In this document: positions 38,210 through 50,260 of the stretch, in pieces
Layout: the number at the start of each line of letters is the position of its first letter
Numbering within the stretch: position 1 is the stretch's first letter
Assembly: GCF_001641285.1 (NCBI RefSeq)
Contig: NZ_CP014841.1
Coordinates: forward strand, 3,498,501-3,562,500
Origin: Dyella thiooxydans
GTDB lineage: Bacteria; Pseudomonadota; Gammaproteobacteria; Xanthomonadales; Rhodanobacteraceae
DNA: 64,000 nucleotides
Direction: 5' to 3'
Notes under the pieces: generated by a model
What the model was told of the DNA's origin: nothing
Database searches by the model: none
The model's input: only the letters and a program-made list of their open reading frames with translations
Position numbers and translations under genes: made by a program

Positions 38210-39748
38210 TCAGGCGGTGCGCGCGAAATCTTCGGGGTAGTGGTCCAGCGCGCTGAGCACGGGGAACGGCGCCATGCCGCCCAGTGCGCAGAGGGAACCG
38301 TGCAGCATGGTCTGGCAGAGATCGCGCAGCAGGGCCTCGTTGCGGTCGCGCTCGACGTTGGCGCGCATGCGGTCGATCACTTCCACGCCGCGGGTCGAGC
38401 CGATCCGGCACGGGGTGCACTTGCCGCAGGACTCGATCGCGCAGAACTCCATCGCGTAGCGGGCCATGGCTGCCATGTCGACGCTGTCGTCGAAGGCGAC
38501 CAGACCGCCGTGGCCGATCATCCCGCCGATCGCGGCGAACGCCTCGTAGTCCATCGGCGTGTCGTAGCGCGACGGCGGGATGTAGGCGCCGAGCGGGCCG
38601 CCGAGCTGCACCGTCTTCATCGGCTTGCCGGTGGCGGTGCCGCCGCCGAAGTCCTTGACCAGCTCCTTCAGCGTCACGCCGAAGGCCTTCTCGACCAGGC
38701 CGGGATGCTTGAGATTGCCAGCCAGCTGGAACGGCAGCGTGCCGCGCGAGCGGCCCATGCCGAAGTCGCGGTAGTGCGCCGCGCCCTGGTCCAGGATGCC
38801 GGGCACCGAGCACAGCGTGACCACGTTGTTGATCACCGTGGGCTTGCCGAACAGGCCCTCGATCGCCGGCAACGGCGGCTTGAAGCGGACCATGCCGCGC
38901 TTGCCTTCCAGCGATTCGAGCAGCGAGGTCTCCTCGCCGCAGATGTAGGCGCTGGCGGCCATGCGCACTTCCAGCTGGAAGGCCTTGCCGCTGCCGCGCA
39001 GGTCGGCGCCCAGGTAGCCTTCGGCCTCGGCGCTGGCGATCGCGGCGTTCAGCGCGTCGCGCGCGTGCGGGTATTCGCAGCGCAGGTAGATGTAGCCCTG
39101 GGTGGCGCCCACCGCGAGGCCGGCGATGGTCATGCCCTCGACCAGTACGAACGGGTCGCCTTCCATCAGCATGCGGTCGGCGAAGGTGCCCGAGTCGCCC
39201 TCGTCGGCGTTGCAGACGATGTACTTCTGGTCGGCGCCGGCGTCGTGGCAGGTCTTCCACTTGATGCCGGTGGGGAACGCCGCGCCGCCGCGGCCGCGCA
39301 GGCCGGAGTCGGTGACCGCCTGAACGATGTCTGCCGGCTTCATTGCCAGCGCGTTGTCGAGCCCGCGGTAACCGCCGTGGGCGCGGTAGTCGTCCAGGCT
39401 GCGCGGATCGACGATGCCGACGCGGGCGAAGGTCAACCGCTCCTGCTTCGCCAGGTAGGGAATCTGCTCGGTCGGGCCCAGCGCCAGCGCGTGCTTGCCG
39501 CCATGCAGGAAGTCGGCATCGAACAGCGACGCGACATCGTCGGCCTGCACCGGTCCGAAGGCCACGCGGCCCTCGGGCGTCGCGACCTCGACCATCGGCT
39601 CCAGCCAGTACAGGCCGCGCGAGCCGTTGCGCACCAGTGTGACATCGATGCCGCGACGCGCGGCCTCGGCGGCGATCGCCGAAGCGGTCGCCTCCGCGCC
39701 CAGCGAGAGGGCGCTGGCGTCGCGGGGAACGTAGACGGTGAAACTCAT
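38210..39748 (-). CDS. fdsB: Formate dehydrogenase beta subunit (NuoF-like, FMN/NAD)
   Basis: A 512-residue diaphorase subunit. The N-terminal thioredoxin-like region is followed by the NADH/FMN-binding motif [16 protein letters not shown] at about residue 155 and [13 protein letters not shown], and by the 4Fe-4S site [13 protein letters not shown] at about 440. It transfers electrons from FdsA to NAD. Its ATG overlaps the fdsG stop (ATGA), so the subunits are coupled. The 27-base gap before fdsA holds the GGAGG site. Confidence 0.95.
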   Translation of the reverse strand: MSFTVYVPRDASALSLGAEATASAIAAEAARRGIDVTLVRNGSRGLYWLEPMVEVATPEGRVAFGPVQADDVASLFDADFLHGGKHALALGPTEQIPYLAKQERLTFARVGIVDPRSLDDYRAHGGYRGLDNALAMKPADIVQAVTDSGLRGRGGAAFPTGIKWKTCHDAGADQKYIVCNADEGDSGTFADRMLMEGDPFVLVEGMTIAGLAVGATQGYIYLRCEYPHARDALNAAIASAEAEGYLGADLRGSGKAFQLEVRMAASAYICGEETSLLESLEGKRGMVRFKPPLPAIEGLFGKPTVINNVVTLCSVPGILDQGAAHYRDFGMGRSRGTLPFQLAGNLKHPGLVEKAFGVTLKELVKDFGGGTATGKPMKTVQLGGPLGAYIPPSRYDTPMDYEAFAAIGGMIGHGGLVAFDDSVDMAAMARYAMEFCAIESCGKCTPCRIGSTRGVEVIDRMRANVERDRNEALLRDLCQTMLHGSLCALGGMAPFPVLSALDHYPEDFARTA

Positions 39749-40266
39749 GAAGCCTCCCGGGCGGCCTTCAGCCAGGCGTCAAAGCGTTCCGGCGTCACCC
39801 GTCCGTGCAGTTCCTCGTCGACCATCACGGCCGGCGAGCAGGCACAGTTACCCAGGCAGTAGACCGGTTCGAGTGTAAACAGCCCGTCATCGGTGGTTTC
39901 GTGGAAGTCCACGCCCAGTCTCTGCTTGACGTGGCTCTCCAGCGCTGCCGCACCCATCGCCTGGCAGGACTCGGCGCGGCACAGGTACACGATCCGCTTG
40001 CCGGACGGCCGGGTGCGGAAGAAGTGGTAGAAGCTCACTACCCCGTGCACGTCGGCGCGGGACAGGTTGAGTTCGCGCGCGATCAGCGCGATGGCCCCCT
40101 CGGGCACGTAACCCAGCGCTTCCTGCACGCCGTGCAGGATCGGCAGCAGGGCGCCCGGCTGATCCTTCAGCCGGGCGGTGACCTCGAGCACCGCGGCGTG
40201 GCTCTCCGGGGAGAGCCATTTGCTGCTTTCCTGCGGGTCGGAGCCCGCGCGTGCCGCGTGTTTCAT
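39745..40266 (-). CDS. fdsG: Formate dehydrogenase gamma subunit (NuoE-like)
   Basis: A 173-residue thioredoxin-like 2Fe-2S protein. Cluster ligands are the pairs in [13 protein letters not shown] and [34 protein letters not shown] and [11 protein letters not shown] are standard for the NuoE/HoxE/FdsG family. It is the first dehydrogenase gene of the operon and starts 15 bases after the stop of the OFA transporter. Confidence 0.95.
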   Translation of the reverse strand: MKHAARAGSDPQESSKWLSPESHAAVLEVTARLKDQPGALLPILHGVQEALGYVPEGAIALIARELNLSRADVHGVVSFYHFFRTRPSGKRIVYLCRAESCQAMGAAALESHVKQRLGVDFHETTDDGLFTLEPVYCLGNCACSPAVMVDEELHGRVTPERFDAWLKAAREAS

Positions 40267-40281
40267 GACGTCGAACCTTTC

Positions 40282-41940
40282 TCAGAACAGGGCGGCTGCC
40301 TTCGCCAGGGCGATGTACAGACCGATGAGGAACGGTACACCCACCGCCGCCCAGGCGAGGATGCCGGTGACCCCGAACGCACCGCGGGCCGCGGTGGCCG
40401 CGTCGCCGCCGATGCCGCTGGCCTCGTGTTGCAGCGAGCGTTCGCGGGCGAGCTCCTCGGGAGTCATGACCACCGATTCCTTCACCGGTTTCACCAGCAG
40501 GTTGCAGATCAGGCCGACGAACAGCAGCGCGGCCATGATGTACAGCGTGCGGTCGTACACCAGGTTCTTGGCCACGCCCGCGTCCAGCTGGGCCTGGCGG
40601 ATGCTGGCGATGATCACCGGACCGACGATGCCCGCCGCCGACCAGGCGGTGAGCAACCGGCCGTGGATGGCCCCCACCATCTGCGTGCCGAACAGGTCGG
40701 CCAGGTAGGCCGGCACCGTGGCGAAGCCGCCGCCGTACATGCTCAGGATGACGCAGATCGAGATCACGAACAGGCCGGGCAGGCCGAGGTGCCCCCAGGT
40801 CGGCAGCAGGCAGTACACGACAATGCCGAGCACGAAGAACGTGTAGTAGGTGTTCTTGCGACCGATCTTGTCCGACAGCGAGGCCCAGAACAGGCGGCCG
40901 AGGCTGTTGAACAGGCTGATCAGGCCGACCAGGCCCGCCGCCGCGGCCACGATCGCGGCCTTCTGCGCCGCCGTGAGGTCGGCGGCTGCCTCGGTGAGGC
41001 CGGCCAGCTTGCCGCCGAACACATCCTGCAGCATCGGGCTGGCCATCGAGATCACCGCGATGCCGGCGGTCACGTTGAGGAACAGCACACCCCAGACCAG
41101 CCAGAACTGCGGGGTCTTCCACGCCTTGTTCAGGTGCACGTGGTGCTGGGTGATCATGGACTTGGCTTCGATCGCCTTCGGCGTCCAGCCTTCGGGCTTC
41201 CAGCCGGTCGGGGCGATGCGGAAGCCGAACGCGCCAGCTGCCATCACGATCACGTACAACACGCCCATCGCCATCAGCGTGGACGCCACGCCCTGGCCGC
41301 CGCTCGCCGAGAAGTGCTTCATCAGCGCCACTGCGATCGGTGCGCCGATCATCGCGCCGCCGCCGTAGCCCATGATCGCGAAGCCGGTGGCCAGGCCGCG
41401 CCGGTCCGGGAACCACTTGATAAGGGTCGACACCGGAGTGATGTAGCCCAGGCCCTGGCCGACGCCTCCCAGCACGCCGCACCCCAGATAGACCAGCCAC
41501 AGCTGGTGCATCGACACGCCGATGCCGCCCAGTACCAGGCCGCCGCCCCAGCACAGTGCGGCGATGAAGCCGGCCTTGCGCGGGCCCGCGTGCTCCAGCC
41601 AGCCGCCCCAGATGAAAGCGGAAATGCCGAGCATGGCGATGAAGGTTTCGAAGATGTGGTTGACCTGGGGCACCGTCCAGTTGCACGTGGTGGTGGTCAA
41701 GGCAGCCATGAAGCCGAGGTTGGTGCACATCGCCGGATCGGCATTGGCGACCAGTTTGGTCATCGGCAGCCAGAACACGGAGAAGCCGTAGGCCATGCCG
41801 ATGCAGAGGTGGATGGCGAGCGCGGCTGGTGGGACCAGCCATCGATTGAAGCGTGGACCTGCAATGGTGCGTTCCCTAGCCAAGATTCCCCCGGAACCCC
41901 CCCGGCTCCCGGCGTTCGATGCCCCCGGCACACTGGCCAT
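40282..41940 (-). CDS. MFS transporter, OFA (oxalate/formate antiporter) family
   Basis: A 552-residue major facilitator protein with about 12 membrane segments. The N terminus (LVPPAALAIHLCIGMAYGFSVFWLP) and the loop LIKWFPDRRGLATGFAIMGYGGGAMIG are typical of the OFA family. A cytosolic middle region (TPKAIEAKSMITQHHVHLNKAWKTPQFWLVW) joins the halves. ATG 41940 has GGGGAG upstream. As the first gene of the fds operon it probably moves formate or a related carboxylate, although OFA members with other substrates exist. The longer frame to 42285 enters the icd leader and is not used. Confidence 0.88.
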   Translation of the reverse strand: MASVPGASNAGSRGGSGGILARERTIAGPRFNRWLVPPAALAIHLCIGMAYGFSVFWLPMTKLVANADPAMCTNLGFMAALTTTTCNWTVPQVNHIFETFIAMLGISAFIWGGWLEHAGPRKAGFIAALCWGGGLVLGGIGVSMHQLWLVYLGCGVLGGVGQGLGYITPVSTLIKWFPDRRGLATGFAIMGYGGGAMIGAPIAVALMKHFSASGGQGVASTLMAMGVLYVIVMAAGAFGFRIAPTGWKPEGWTPKAIEAKSMITQHHVHLNKAWKTPQFWLVWGVLFLNVTAGIAVISMASPMLQDVFGGKLAGLTEAAADLTAAQKAAIVAAAAGLVGLISLFNSLGRLFWASLSDKIGRKNTYYTFFVLGIVVYCLLPTWGHLGLPGLFVISICVILSMYGGGFATVPAYLADLFGTQMVGAIHGRLLTAWSAAGIVGPVIIASIRQAQLDAGVAKNLVYDRTLYIMAALLFVGLICNLLVKPVKESVVMTPEELARERSLQHEASGIGGDAATAARGAFGVTGILAWAAVGVPFLIGLYIALAKAAALF

Positions 41941-44537
<2,597 letters not shown>

Positions 44538-44562
44538 GAGTTGGCAGCGCGCGTTGAGCTGA

Positions 44563-44599
44563 AATGAAGCGGGGCGCCTTGGCGCCCCGTTTCATTGTT
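44563..44599. terminator. Bidirectional intrinsic terminator after icd
   Basis: AATGAAG plus CGGGGCGCC pairs with GGCGCCCCG plus TTTCATT around a TT loop. T-rich bases on both strands allow termination in both directions. Confidence 0.85.
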
Positions 44600-44765
44600 G
44601 GGTAGCTGCTCCGCGTGGTCAGGTAGTCGGAATCGCGTGCAGCCGGGTGGCGAGCAGATCGTCGGCGTCGACATGGTGGCATGCCTGCTTGCGACACCCA
44701 CATGGGGGCGTGAACGACACATGGTGTCCCGGGTGGCCCCTGTCGGCGGTCGAGGGGCCGATGCG

Positions 44766-45458
44766 TCAAGCTCCCGCGGGCCGAATCTGGTGCAGTTGTT
44801 CCATCGCGTGATGGATCACCGGGAGACCTCCGCGGAGGAGGAAGAGCATCAACACCGTGAGCGCGAGGGCGAGCGTCCATGCGATCAAGCGATATGCGCC
44901 GTTGGATGATTTATCCAGAAGCTCGGTCAGCGAGACATCCCCGAAATTGCTCATCGACATGAACAGGCCCCGGAACTTCGGGTCGTCGAAGTCATCCGGA
45001 TTGAGCACGAACCGGGTCTTGTCCGGTGCCTTGCCGGGCTCATGGTGGACAATCGAGAAGCGCAAGGTGGACGGGCCTCGGGATTGCCTGATCGAATCGA
45101 CGGCGTAGCCCACGACATGGTTGGACGGGATGGTGGTTTTCCATAGCGGCTGCGCGAACTGGATCGCCTGGCCGGTGATGGTCATTTTTCTCCAGCTGAT
45201 GCTCAGCATGTACAGGCAGACACAGCAGACGAAGACATACAGGGCTTCCGTGAGATGTATGGGCCGTGCATAGGTGCTTGCATGTCTTTCCTCGTTCACC
45301 AGATCCGGAAAGGAGACCGCGATGATCGAAATGACGATGTTGATCGTCATAATGGGTGCGAGGATCCGGGTGATGAGGGGTTGGCGGTAGGTGCGCGGCA
45401 GGATGTAGAACCTGCGCAAGTAGTTGGCACAACTATCCGCTGCATAGGGGCTATCCAT
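44766..45458 (-). CDS. Hypothetical integral membrane protein
   Basis: A 230-residue protein with three hydrophobic segments: ILAPIMTINIVISIIAVSF near residue 35, LYVFVCCVCLYMLSISW near 75 and a C-terminal one (WTLALALTVLMLFLL) near 195. Between the second and third lies a soluble domain of about 100 residues. No family was recognised. AGGAGG precedes the ATG at good spacing, which supports the gene. GC is about 55%, lower than in its neighbours, which suggests acquisition. It stands alone on the minus strand. Confidence 0.7.
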   Translation of the reverse strand: MDSPYAADSCANYLRRFYILPRTYRQPLITRILAPIMTINIVISIIAVSFPDLVNEERHASTYARPIHLTEALYVFVCCVCLYMLSISWRKMTITGQAIQFAQPLWKTTIPSNHVVGYAVDSIRQSRGPSTLRFSIVHHEPGKAPDKTRFVLNPDDFDDPKFRGLFMSMSNFGDVSLTELLDKSSNGAYRLIAWTLALALTVLMLFLLRGGLPVIHHAMEQLHQIRPAGA

Positions 45459-45785
45459 CGCTCCTCCTTGAGTGCCCGCATGTTGTTGCGAGGTGGTATA
45501 AAAAAATCAGCGTCGCGACCTTAGGTTCGGGATATCGCCGTGGGTCGACCGTATTTCCGGTGGTCACTTCCCCGCTTGGCCCCGGCTCCGTTTCGCGAAG
45601 TACCATGCGTTGATCGGCAGGCGCGATTCAAGTGCCTTTGCCGCGGATGAGCGAACGTCGCGCATCGCCTGTGGTCGGAGCACCTCGATCGTGCCGGGAG
45701 GTTTCCCTGCGCCGGGCCGCGGCCTGCCATGCGGGTGTGGCTGACTCGAGCGCTTGTCGATCAACCGATCCAGGGAGAACCCACG
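45459..45785. other. Intergenic region before the beta-lactamase
   Basis: About 330 bases without a supported gene. No divergent ampR-type LysR gene is present. A low-GC stretch TATAAAAAAATC at about 45497 may belong to the promoter of the membrane protein gene. Confidence 0.45.
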
Positions 45786-46649
45786 ATGCGCCGTCGCGAA
45801 CTGATCAAGGCTGGTCTGCTGGGCGTGGCCGCCTTGCCGCTGCTTCCGTTTTCCTTCGCCGTCGCGGCGGACTCCGCCGATGCGTTCGCGGCGCTGGAGC
45901 GAAGCCACGGCGGTCGCCTCGGCGTGGCCGTGCTCGACACCGGCAGTGGCAAGCGGCTGTTGCACCGCGCCGACGAGCGCTTCCTGCTGTGCAGCACCGG
46001 CAAGCTGCTGGCGGTGGCTGCGGTGCTGGCGCGGGTGGATCAGGGCGAGGAGCGGCTGGACCGGCGCATCGTCTTTCGCCGCGAGGACGTGCTCGACTGG
46101 GCGCCGGTGACGCGTTCGCACGCCGGCCCGCCCGGGATGACCATCGAGGAGCTGTGCCAGGCCGCGATGATCGTCAGCGACAACACCGCGATGAACCTGC
46201 TGCTGACCACGCTCGGCGGCCCGGCCCGGCTGACCCGTTTCGTGCACGGCCTGGGCGATCCGCTCACCCGCTTCGACCGCCCCGAGCCGTCGCTCAACGT
46301 GCCCGGTCCCGGCGGCTTCGAAGACACCACCACGCCGCTGGCGATGCTCGACGACATGCGCCAGGTGCTGCTCGGCGACGTGCTGTCGCCGGCCTCGCGC
46401 GGGCGTCTGCTCGACTGGCTGCGCCACAACACCACCGGAACCGCGCAGCTGCGCGCGGGCCTGCCCGCCGGCTGGGGCGCTGGCGACAAGACCGGGGCCA
46501 GCCAGACCCAGAACAACGACGTCGCGATCGTCTGGCCACCGGGCCGCGCACCGCTGCTGATCGCCGCGTACTACGAGGGCCCGGAACTGACGGCCGAGGC
46601 GCGCAAGGCGGTGCTGGCCCAGGTAGGCGCACGGGCCGCCGGCGTGTAG
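45786..46649 (+). CDS. Class A beta-lactamase (L2-like)
   Basis: A 287-residue serine beta-lactamase. All class A motifs are present: Ser70-Thr-Gly-Lys73 in LLCSTGKLL, SDN at 131-133 in IVSDNTAMN, the omega-loop Glu167 with Asn171 in RPEPSLN, and KTG at 235-237 in GDKTGAS. The N terminus MRRRELIKAGLLGVAALPLL is a likely Tat signal, as in the L2 enzymes of Stenotrophomonas. A cysteine precedes the active serine, but no cysteine follows KTG, so the carbapenemase-type disulfide is not expected. No adjacent regulator is seen. The spectrum cannot be predicted from sequence. Confidence 0.92.
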   Translation: MRRRELIKAGLLGVAALPLLPFSFAVAADSADAFAALERSHGGRLGVAVLDTGSGKRLLHRADERFLLCSTGKLLAVAAVLARVDQGEERLDRRIVFRREDVLDWAPVTRSHAGPPGMTIEELCQAAMIVSDNTAMNLLLTTLGGPARLTRFVHGLGDPLTRFDRPEPSLNVPGPGGFEDTTTPLAMLDDMRQVLLGDVLSPASRGRLLDWLRHNTTGTAQLRAGLPAGWGAGDKTGASQTQNNDVAIVWPPGRAPLLIAAYYEGPELTAEARKAVLAQVGARAAGV

Positions 46650-46713
46650 CGACGGCGACGCGGCGCTTCAGCCGACGGTTGCTAGCATGCGCGTTCCCGA
46701 CCGGAGATTGCGC

Positions 46714-47772
46714 ATGCCACGGATGCACGTCCTGTTGTTCTCCTCGCTGCTGGTGGCCACTCCGCTGGTTGCGCAGGAGCTGCCTGCACCGCCCTCGACC
46801 GCCGACATTCCCGTGCTCGCGGCGGTCACCGTCAGTGGCGTGCAGCCCGGACCCGGGCTGTGGAAGGTGAGCAAGGGCGACCACGTGCTGTGGCTGCTGG
46901 GCACCACCAGCGCGTTGCCCGAGCACATGCAGTGGCGCTCGGACGAGGTGGAGCGGATCGTCGCCGACAGCCAGGAGGTGATCCGTGCGCCGCGGGTCAA
47001 GTTCAAGCTGGATGTCGGCTTCTTCGGCAAGCTGTTCCTGCTGCCTTCGGCGTTTGGCGCGCGCAAGAATCCCGACGGCAAGACGCTCGACCAGGTGCTG
47101 TCGGCGCCGCTGTATGCGCGCTGGAGCGCACTCAAGGCGCGTTACATCGGTCGTGACCACGGCATCGAGCGCTGGCGGCCGATCTTCGCCGGCATCGAGC
47201 TGTACCGGAAGGCGCTGAAGCAGAGCGGCCTGCGCAGCGGCGGCCAGATCGAGGACACCGTCGAGGGGCTGGCCAAACGGCACGGGGTGAAGATCGTCGA
47301 TGCCACCTACCAGGTGGAGATCAAGGATCCACGCGGGGCGATCAAGGCGTTCAAGACCGCCGGGCCAGAGGACACCGAGTGCTTCTCGCGCACGCTGGAC
47401 AGCGTCGAGCACGACTTGCCGGCAATGGCCGAGCGGGCCAATGCCTGGTCCACCGGCGACATCGCCACCCTGCGCCGGCTGCCGGACAGCCGCTTCCGCA
47501 ACGCCTGCGCCGACGCGCTGACCGAGTCGGGCTTCGCCCGGCAGCTGGGGATCAGCGATCTGCCGGCGCGGGTCGATGCCACCTGGCTGGCCGCCGCGCG
47601 AAAGGCGCTGGCCAACGACACGCAGGCACTGGCCGTCCTGTCGATGGACCAGTTGCTGGCGTCGGGCAGTTACCTCGACGCGCTGAAGGCCGAGGGTTAC
47701 TCGGTGCAGGCGCCGGAGGGCGATGTGGCCGAAAGTCCGGCGCCCGCGGCGTCGGTGGCGGCACCGCGCTGA
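46714..47772 (+). CDS. TraB/GumN family protein 1
   Basis: A 352-residue exported protein of the TraB/GumN family, with a signal peptide (VLLFSSLLVATPLVAQ). The family N-terminal motif is PGLWKVSKGDHVLWLLGTTSALP, and later ECFSRTLDSVEHDLPAMAERANAWSTGDI. These proteins are TIKI-like putative metalloproteases but none is well characterised in this group. GGAG precedes ATG 46714; the frame start at 46687 is weaker. It is followed by a close paralogue in tandem. Confidence 0.85.
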   Translation: MPRMHVLLFSSLLVATPLVAQELPAPPSTADIPVLAAVTVSGVQPGPGLWKVSKGDHVLWLLGTTSALPEHMQWRSDEVERIVADSQEVIRAPRVKFKLDVGFFGKLFLLPSAFGARKNPDGKTLDQVLSAPLYARWSALKARYIGRDHGIERWRPIFAGIELYRKALKQSGLRSGGQIEDTVEGLAKRHGVKIVDATYQVEIKDPRGAIKAFKTAGPEDTECFSRTLDSVEHDLPAMAERANAWSTGDIATLRRLPDSRFRNACADALTESGFARQLGISDLPARVDATWLAAARKALANDTQALAVLSMDQLLASGSYLDALKAEGYSVQAPEGDVAESPAPAASVAAPR

Positions 47773-47848
47773 ACTTCGGGAGACCGCGCGGGTCCGTGCT
47801 GGGCCTGGCCGCGATGGGCGCGATCGGTACTGGTCAAGGGAATGAGTG

Positions 47849-48916
47849 ATGCGAATGCGTGCCTGGGGGGTGGTGTTGGGTCTGGCGGCGACGCCGGCGT
47901 TCGCGCAGGTCATCCCTGCGCCGGCCGCTTCGGCGGCAAAGAATCTGGCCACGGTGGTGGTCAGCGGTGAACTGCCGGGACCGGGCCTGTGGAAGGTCAG
48001 CCGCGGGGATCACGTGCTGTGGATTCTCGGCACGCTCACGCCGCTGCCGAAGAAGATGCAATGGCAATCGAAGCAGGTCAGCGATACCGAACTGGCCGCC
48101 CAGGCGGTACTGCTTCCGCCGGGCGTGAAGATGGACGCAAAGGTCGGCTTCTTCGGCTCGTTGCTGTTGTTGCCGCGGCTGATCGGCATCCGCAACAACC
48201 CCGACGGCAAGCATCTGGCGGACGTCCTGCCGGCGGCTGACTACGCGCGCTGGCAGGCGATCAAGCCGCGCTACCTGGGCACGTCTCGCGGGGTGGAGAA
48301 ATTCCGCCCGATGTTCGCCGGCTTCAAGCTCTACGACGCCGCGGTGAAGGATGCCGGTCTCGACGACACGGACGTGGCCAGCGAGCTGGTGCGCAAGCTG
48401 GCGAAGAAACACGACATCCCGCTGGTCGACACCAGCTACAAGTTCACCGTGGCGAATCCGAAGCAGGCCCTGGCCGAGTTCCGCCACGGCAGCATGAACG
48501 ACACCGCCTGCTTCGAAGAACTGCTGGACCGCGTGGAGCATGGCGTGCCCCGGATGCAGGCGCGCGCCAACGCCTGGGCCACCGGCGACGTCGATGCGCT
48601 GGTCGCCATGCCGCGCGATTCCGCCGAAGGCCGGTGCACCGATGCGGTCACGGGTGCCGATTTCGCCCGGCAGCAGGGTCTGCAGGACCTGCCGGCGAAG
48701 ATCATGCAGAGCTGGATGGACGCAGCCGGCAAGGCATTGGCCGAGCACCGCAGCACTCTCGCGATGCTGCCGATGGGCGACCTGCTCGCGCCGGATGGCT
48801 ACCTGGCCAGGCTGAAGGCGCAGGGCTACGCGGTGGAGTCGCCCGATGCCCAGGACGCCGCCGCTGCCGCCGATGACGGTGACGAACCGGCACCGGCGGG
48901 CTCGGCCGCGCGCTGA
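47849..48916 (+). CDS. TraB/GumN family protein 2 (tandem paralogue)
   Basis: A 355-residue exported protein with a signal peptide ending PAFAQ. It shares the plan and many motifs of the preceding gene: PGLWKVSRGDHVLWILGTLTPLP, KVGFFGSLLLLPRLIGIRNNPDGK and CFEELLDRVEHGVPRMQARANAWATGDVDAL. The two probably arose by duplication; identity looks moderate, so the duplication is not recent. AAGGG lies nine bases before ATG 47849; GTG 47846 is an alternative. The C-terminal tail is rich in Ala and Asp. Confidence 0.85.
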   Translation: MRMRAWGVVLGLAATPAFAQVIPAPAASAAKNLATVVVSGELPGPGLWKVSRGDHVLWILGTLTPLPKKMQWQSKQVSDTELAAQAVLLPPGVKMDAKVGFFGSLLLLPRLIGIRNNPDGKHLADVLPAADYARWQAIKPRYLGTSRGVEKFRPMFAGFKLYDAAVKDAGLDDTDVASELVRKLAKKHDIPLVDTSYKFTVANPKQALAEFRHGSMNDTACFEELLDRVEHGVPRMQARANAWATGDVDALVAMPRDSAEGRCTDAVTGADFARQQGLQDLPAKIMQSWMDAAGKALAEHRSTLAMLPMGDLLAPDGYLARLKAQGYAVESPDAQDAAAAADDGDEPAPAGSAAR

Positions 48917-49864
48917 TCAGCCGGCGCTGGCCTGGTCCAGTACGGCGATCTCGTCGGTGGACAGTGCGAGCTTCGCCGCTCCAAGCAAGTCTTCCAGCTG
49001 GGTCACGCTGGTCGCGCTGGCGATCGGTGCGGTGATGCCGGGACGGGCCACCAGCCACGCCAGCGCCACCTGGGCCGGAGTGGCGCCGTGGCTGCCGGAG
49101 ATCTCATCCAGCGCGGCGAGGATGCGCATGCCGCGGGCGTCCAGATACTTCCTCACCGCGCCGCCACGCGCGCTGCTCTTGCCCAGGTCGGCGGTGCTGC
49201 GGTACTTGCCGGTGAGAAAGCCGCTGGCCAGCGCGTAGTAGCAGATCACGCCCACGTTCTCGCGTCGGACCAGCGGCTCGAGCGCGGCCTCGTAGCCGGC
49301 GCGGTCGGCCAGGTTGTACTGCGGTTGCAGGGTTTCGTAGCGCGGCAGGCCGTGTTCGCGGGCGATCGTCAGCGATTCGGCGAAGCGCTCGGCGGAGTAG
49401 TTGGAGGCGCCGATCGCGCGCACCTTGCCTTGCTCGATCAGCCGTCCGAACGCGCCCAGCGTCTCGGCCAGCGGCACGCCTGCGTCGTCGGCGTGGGCCT
49501 GGTACAGGTCGATTTGGTCGATCTGCAGGCGCCGCAGCGAGCCCTCGACGGCCTGCTCGATGTTCACCGGCGACAGACCCGGCTGCTCCACCCACTTGCC
49601 GACCTTGGTGGCGATCACCACGCGGTCGCGCTTGCCGCTGCGCTTGAGCCACTTGCCGATGATCGTCTCCGATTCGCCCCCACGGTTGCCGGGTACCCAC
49701 GAGGAGTACATGTCCGCGGTGTCGATCAGGTTGAAGCCGGCATCGACGAAGGCGTCCAGCAACTCGAAGGACGTTGCCTCGTCGGCGCTCCAGCCGAACA
49801 CGTTGCCGCCGAAGGCGAGCGGGGCAATGGATAACGCGGATCTGCCAAGTGGACGCCTATGCAC
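48917..49864 (-). CDS. Aldo/keto reductase
   Basis: About 315 residues with a TIM-barrel AKR layout: the N terminus RRPLGRSALSIAPLAFGGNVFGW, catalytic Asp and Tyr in NLIDTADMYSSWVPG, the Lys in VIATKVGKW, LYQAHADDAGVPLAETLGAF and ASNYSAERF. The NADPH-binding end has ITAPIASATSVTQLEDLL. GTG 49864 is chosen because GGAG lies upstream at good spacing; ATG 49900 would add 12 residues. The substrate is unknown; this subgroup acts on small aldehydes or sugars. Confidence 0.88.
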   Translation of the reverse strand: MHRRPLGRSALSIAPLAFGGNVFGWSADEATSFELLDAFVDAGFNLIDTADMYSSWVPGNRGGESETIIGKWLKRSGKRDRVVIATKVGKWVEQPGLSPVNIEQAVEGSLRRLQIDQIDLYQAHADDAGVPLAETLGAFGRLIEQGKVRAIGASNYSAERFAESLTIAREHGLPRYETLQPQYNLADRAGYEAALEPLVRRENVGVICYYALASGFLTGKYRSTADLGKSSARGGAVRKYLDARGMRILAALDEISGSHGATPAQVALAWLVARPGITAPIASATSVTQLEDLLGAAKLALSTDEIAVLDQASAG

Positions 49865-49969
49865 GAGTGAACTCTCCGGTCGGTGGAAAGGGGCAAGCAT
49901 GCACGCGCCCGGGAAAAGAAACGTGATGCATCCCCGGCGACGGCCGGTCGGACGTCTGCCGGGTGCCGG

Positions 49970-50158
49970 TCAGCGCGGCGCCGCCAGCCGCGGCCAGACC
50001 ACCGCCGTCACGCAGCGCTTCAACGCGGCGGATCCGGACTTTCTGGCACCGCTTTCGTCACGCCCCGTGTCCGGGCGGCTGTCGGGGACCCAGGCCAGGT
50101 CCTCTTTCCGCACGACATGGCCGTGCAGGATCAGCAGGTCTTTCCAGAGCGAATTCAT
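49970..50158 (-). CDS. Small hypothetical protein (62 residues)
   Basis: A short frame starting MNSLWKDLLILHGHVVRKEDLAW and ending VVWPRLAAPR. It is supported mainly by an excellent ribosome site (CAGGAGG) six bases before the ATG and by its divergent position to the LysR gene. I do not recognise a family. Confidence 0.5.
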   Translation of the reverse strand: MNSLWKDLLILHGHVVRKEDLAWVPDSRPDTGRDESGARKSGSAALKRCVTAVVWPRLAAPR

Positions 50159-50260
50159 GGAGCCTCCTGGAGAGTGCAACTTTGTGGATGCTCAAGATAG
50201 ATGCGCAGCAAGTGGCCAAAAAGCGATAAATTGGCAAGCGTGACTTGAGGAATTTTCAAT

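Noticed and set aside
45632..46870. 412-codon plus-strand frame overlapping the beta-lactamase
   Set aside because: Arg/Ala-rich shadow in another frame of the beta-lactamase.
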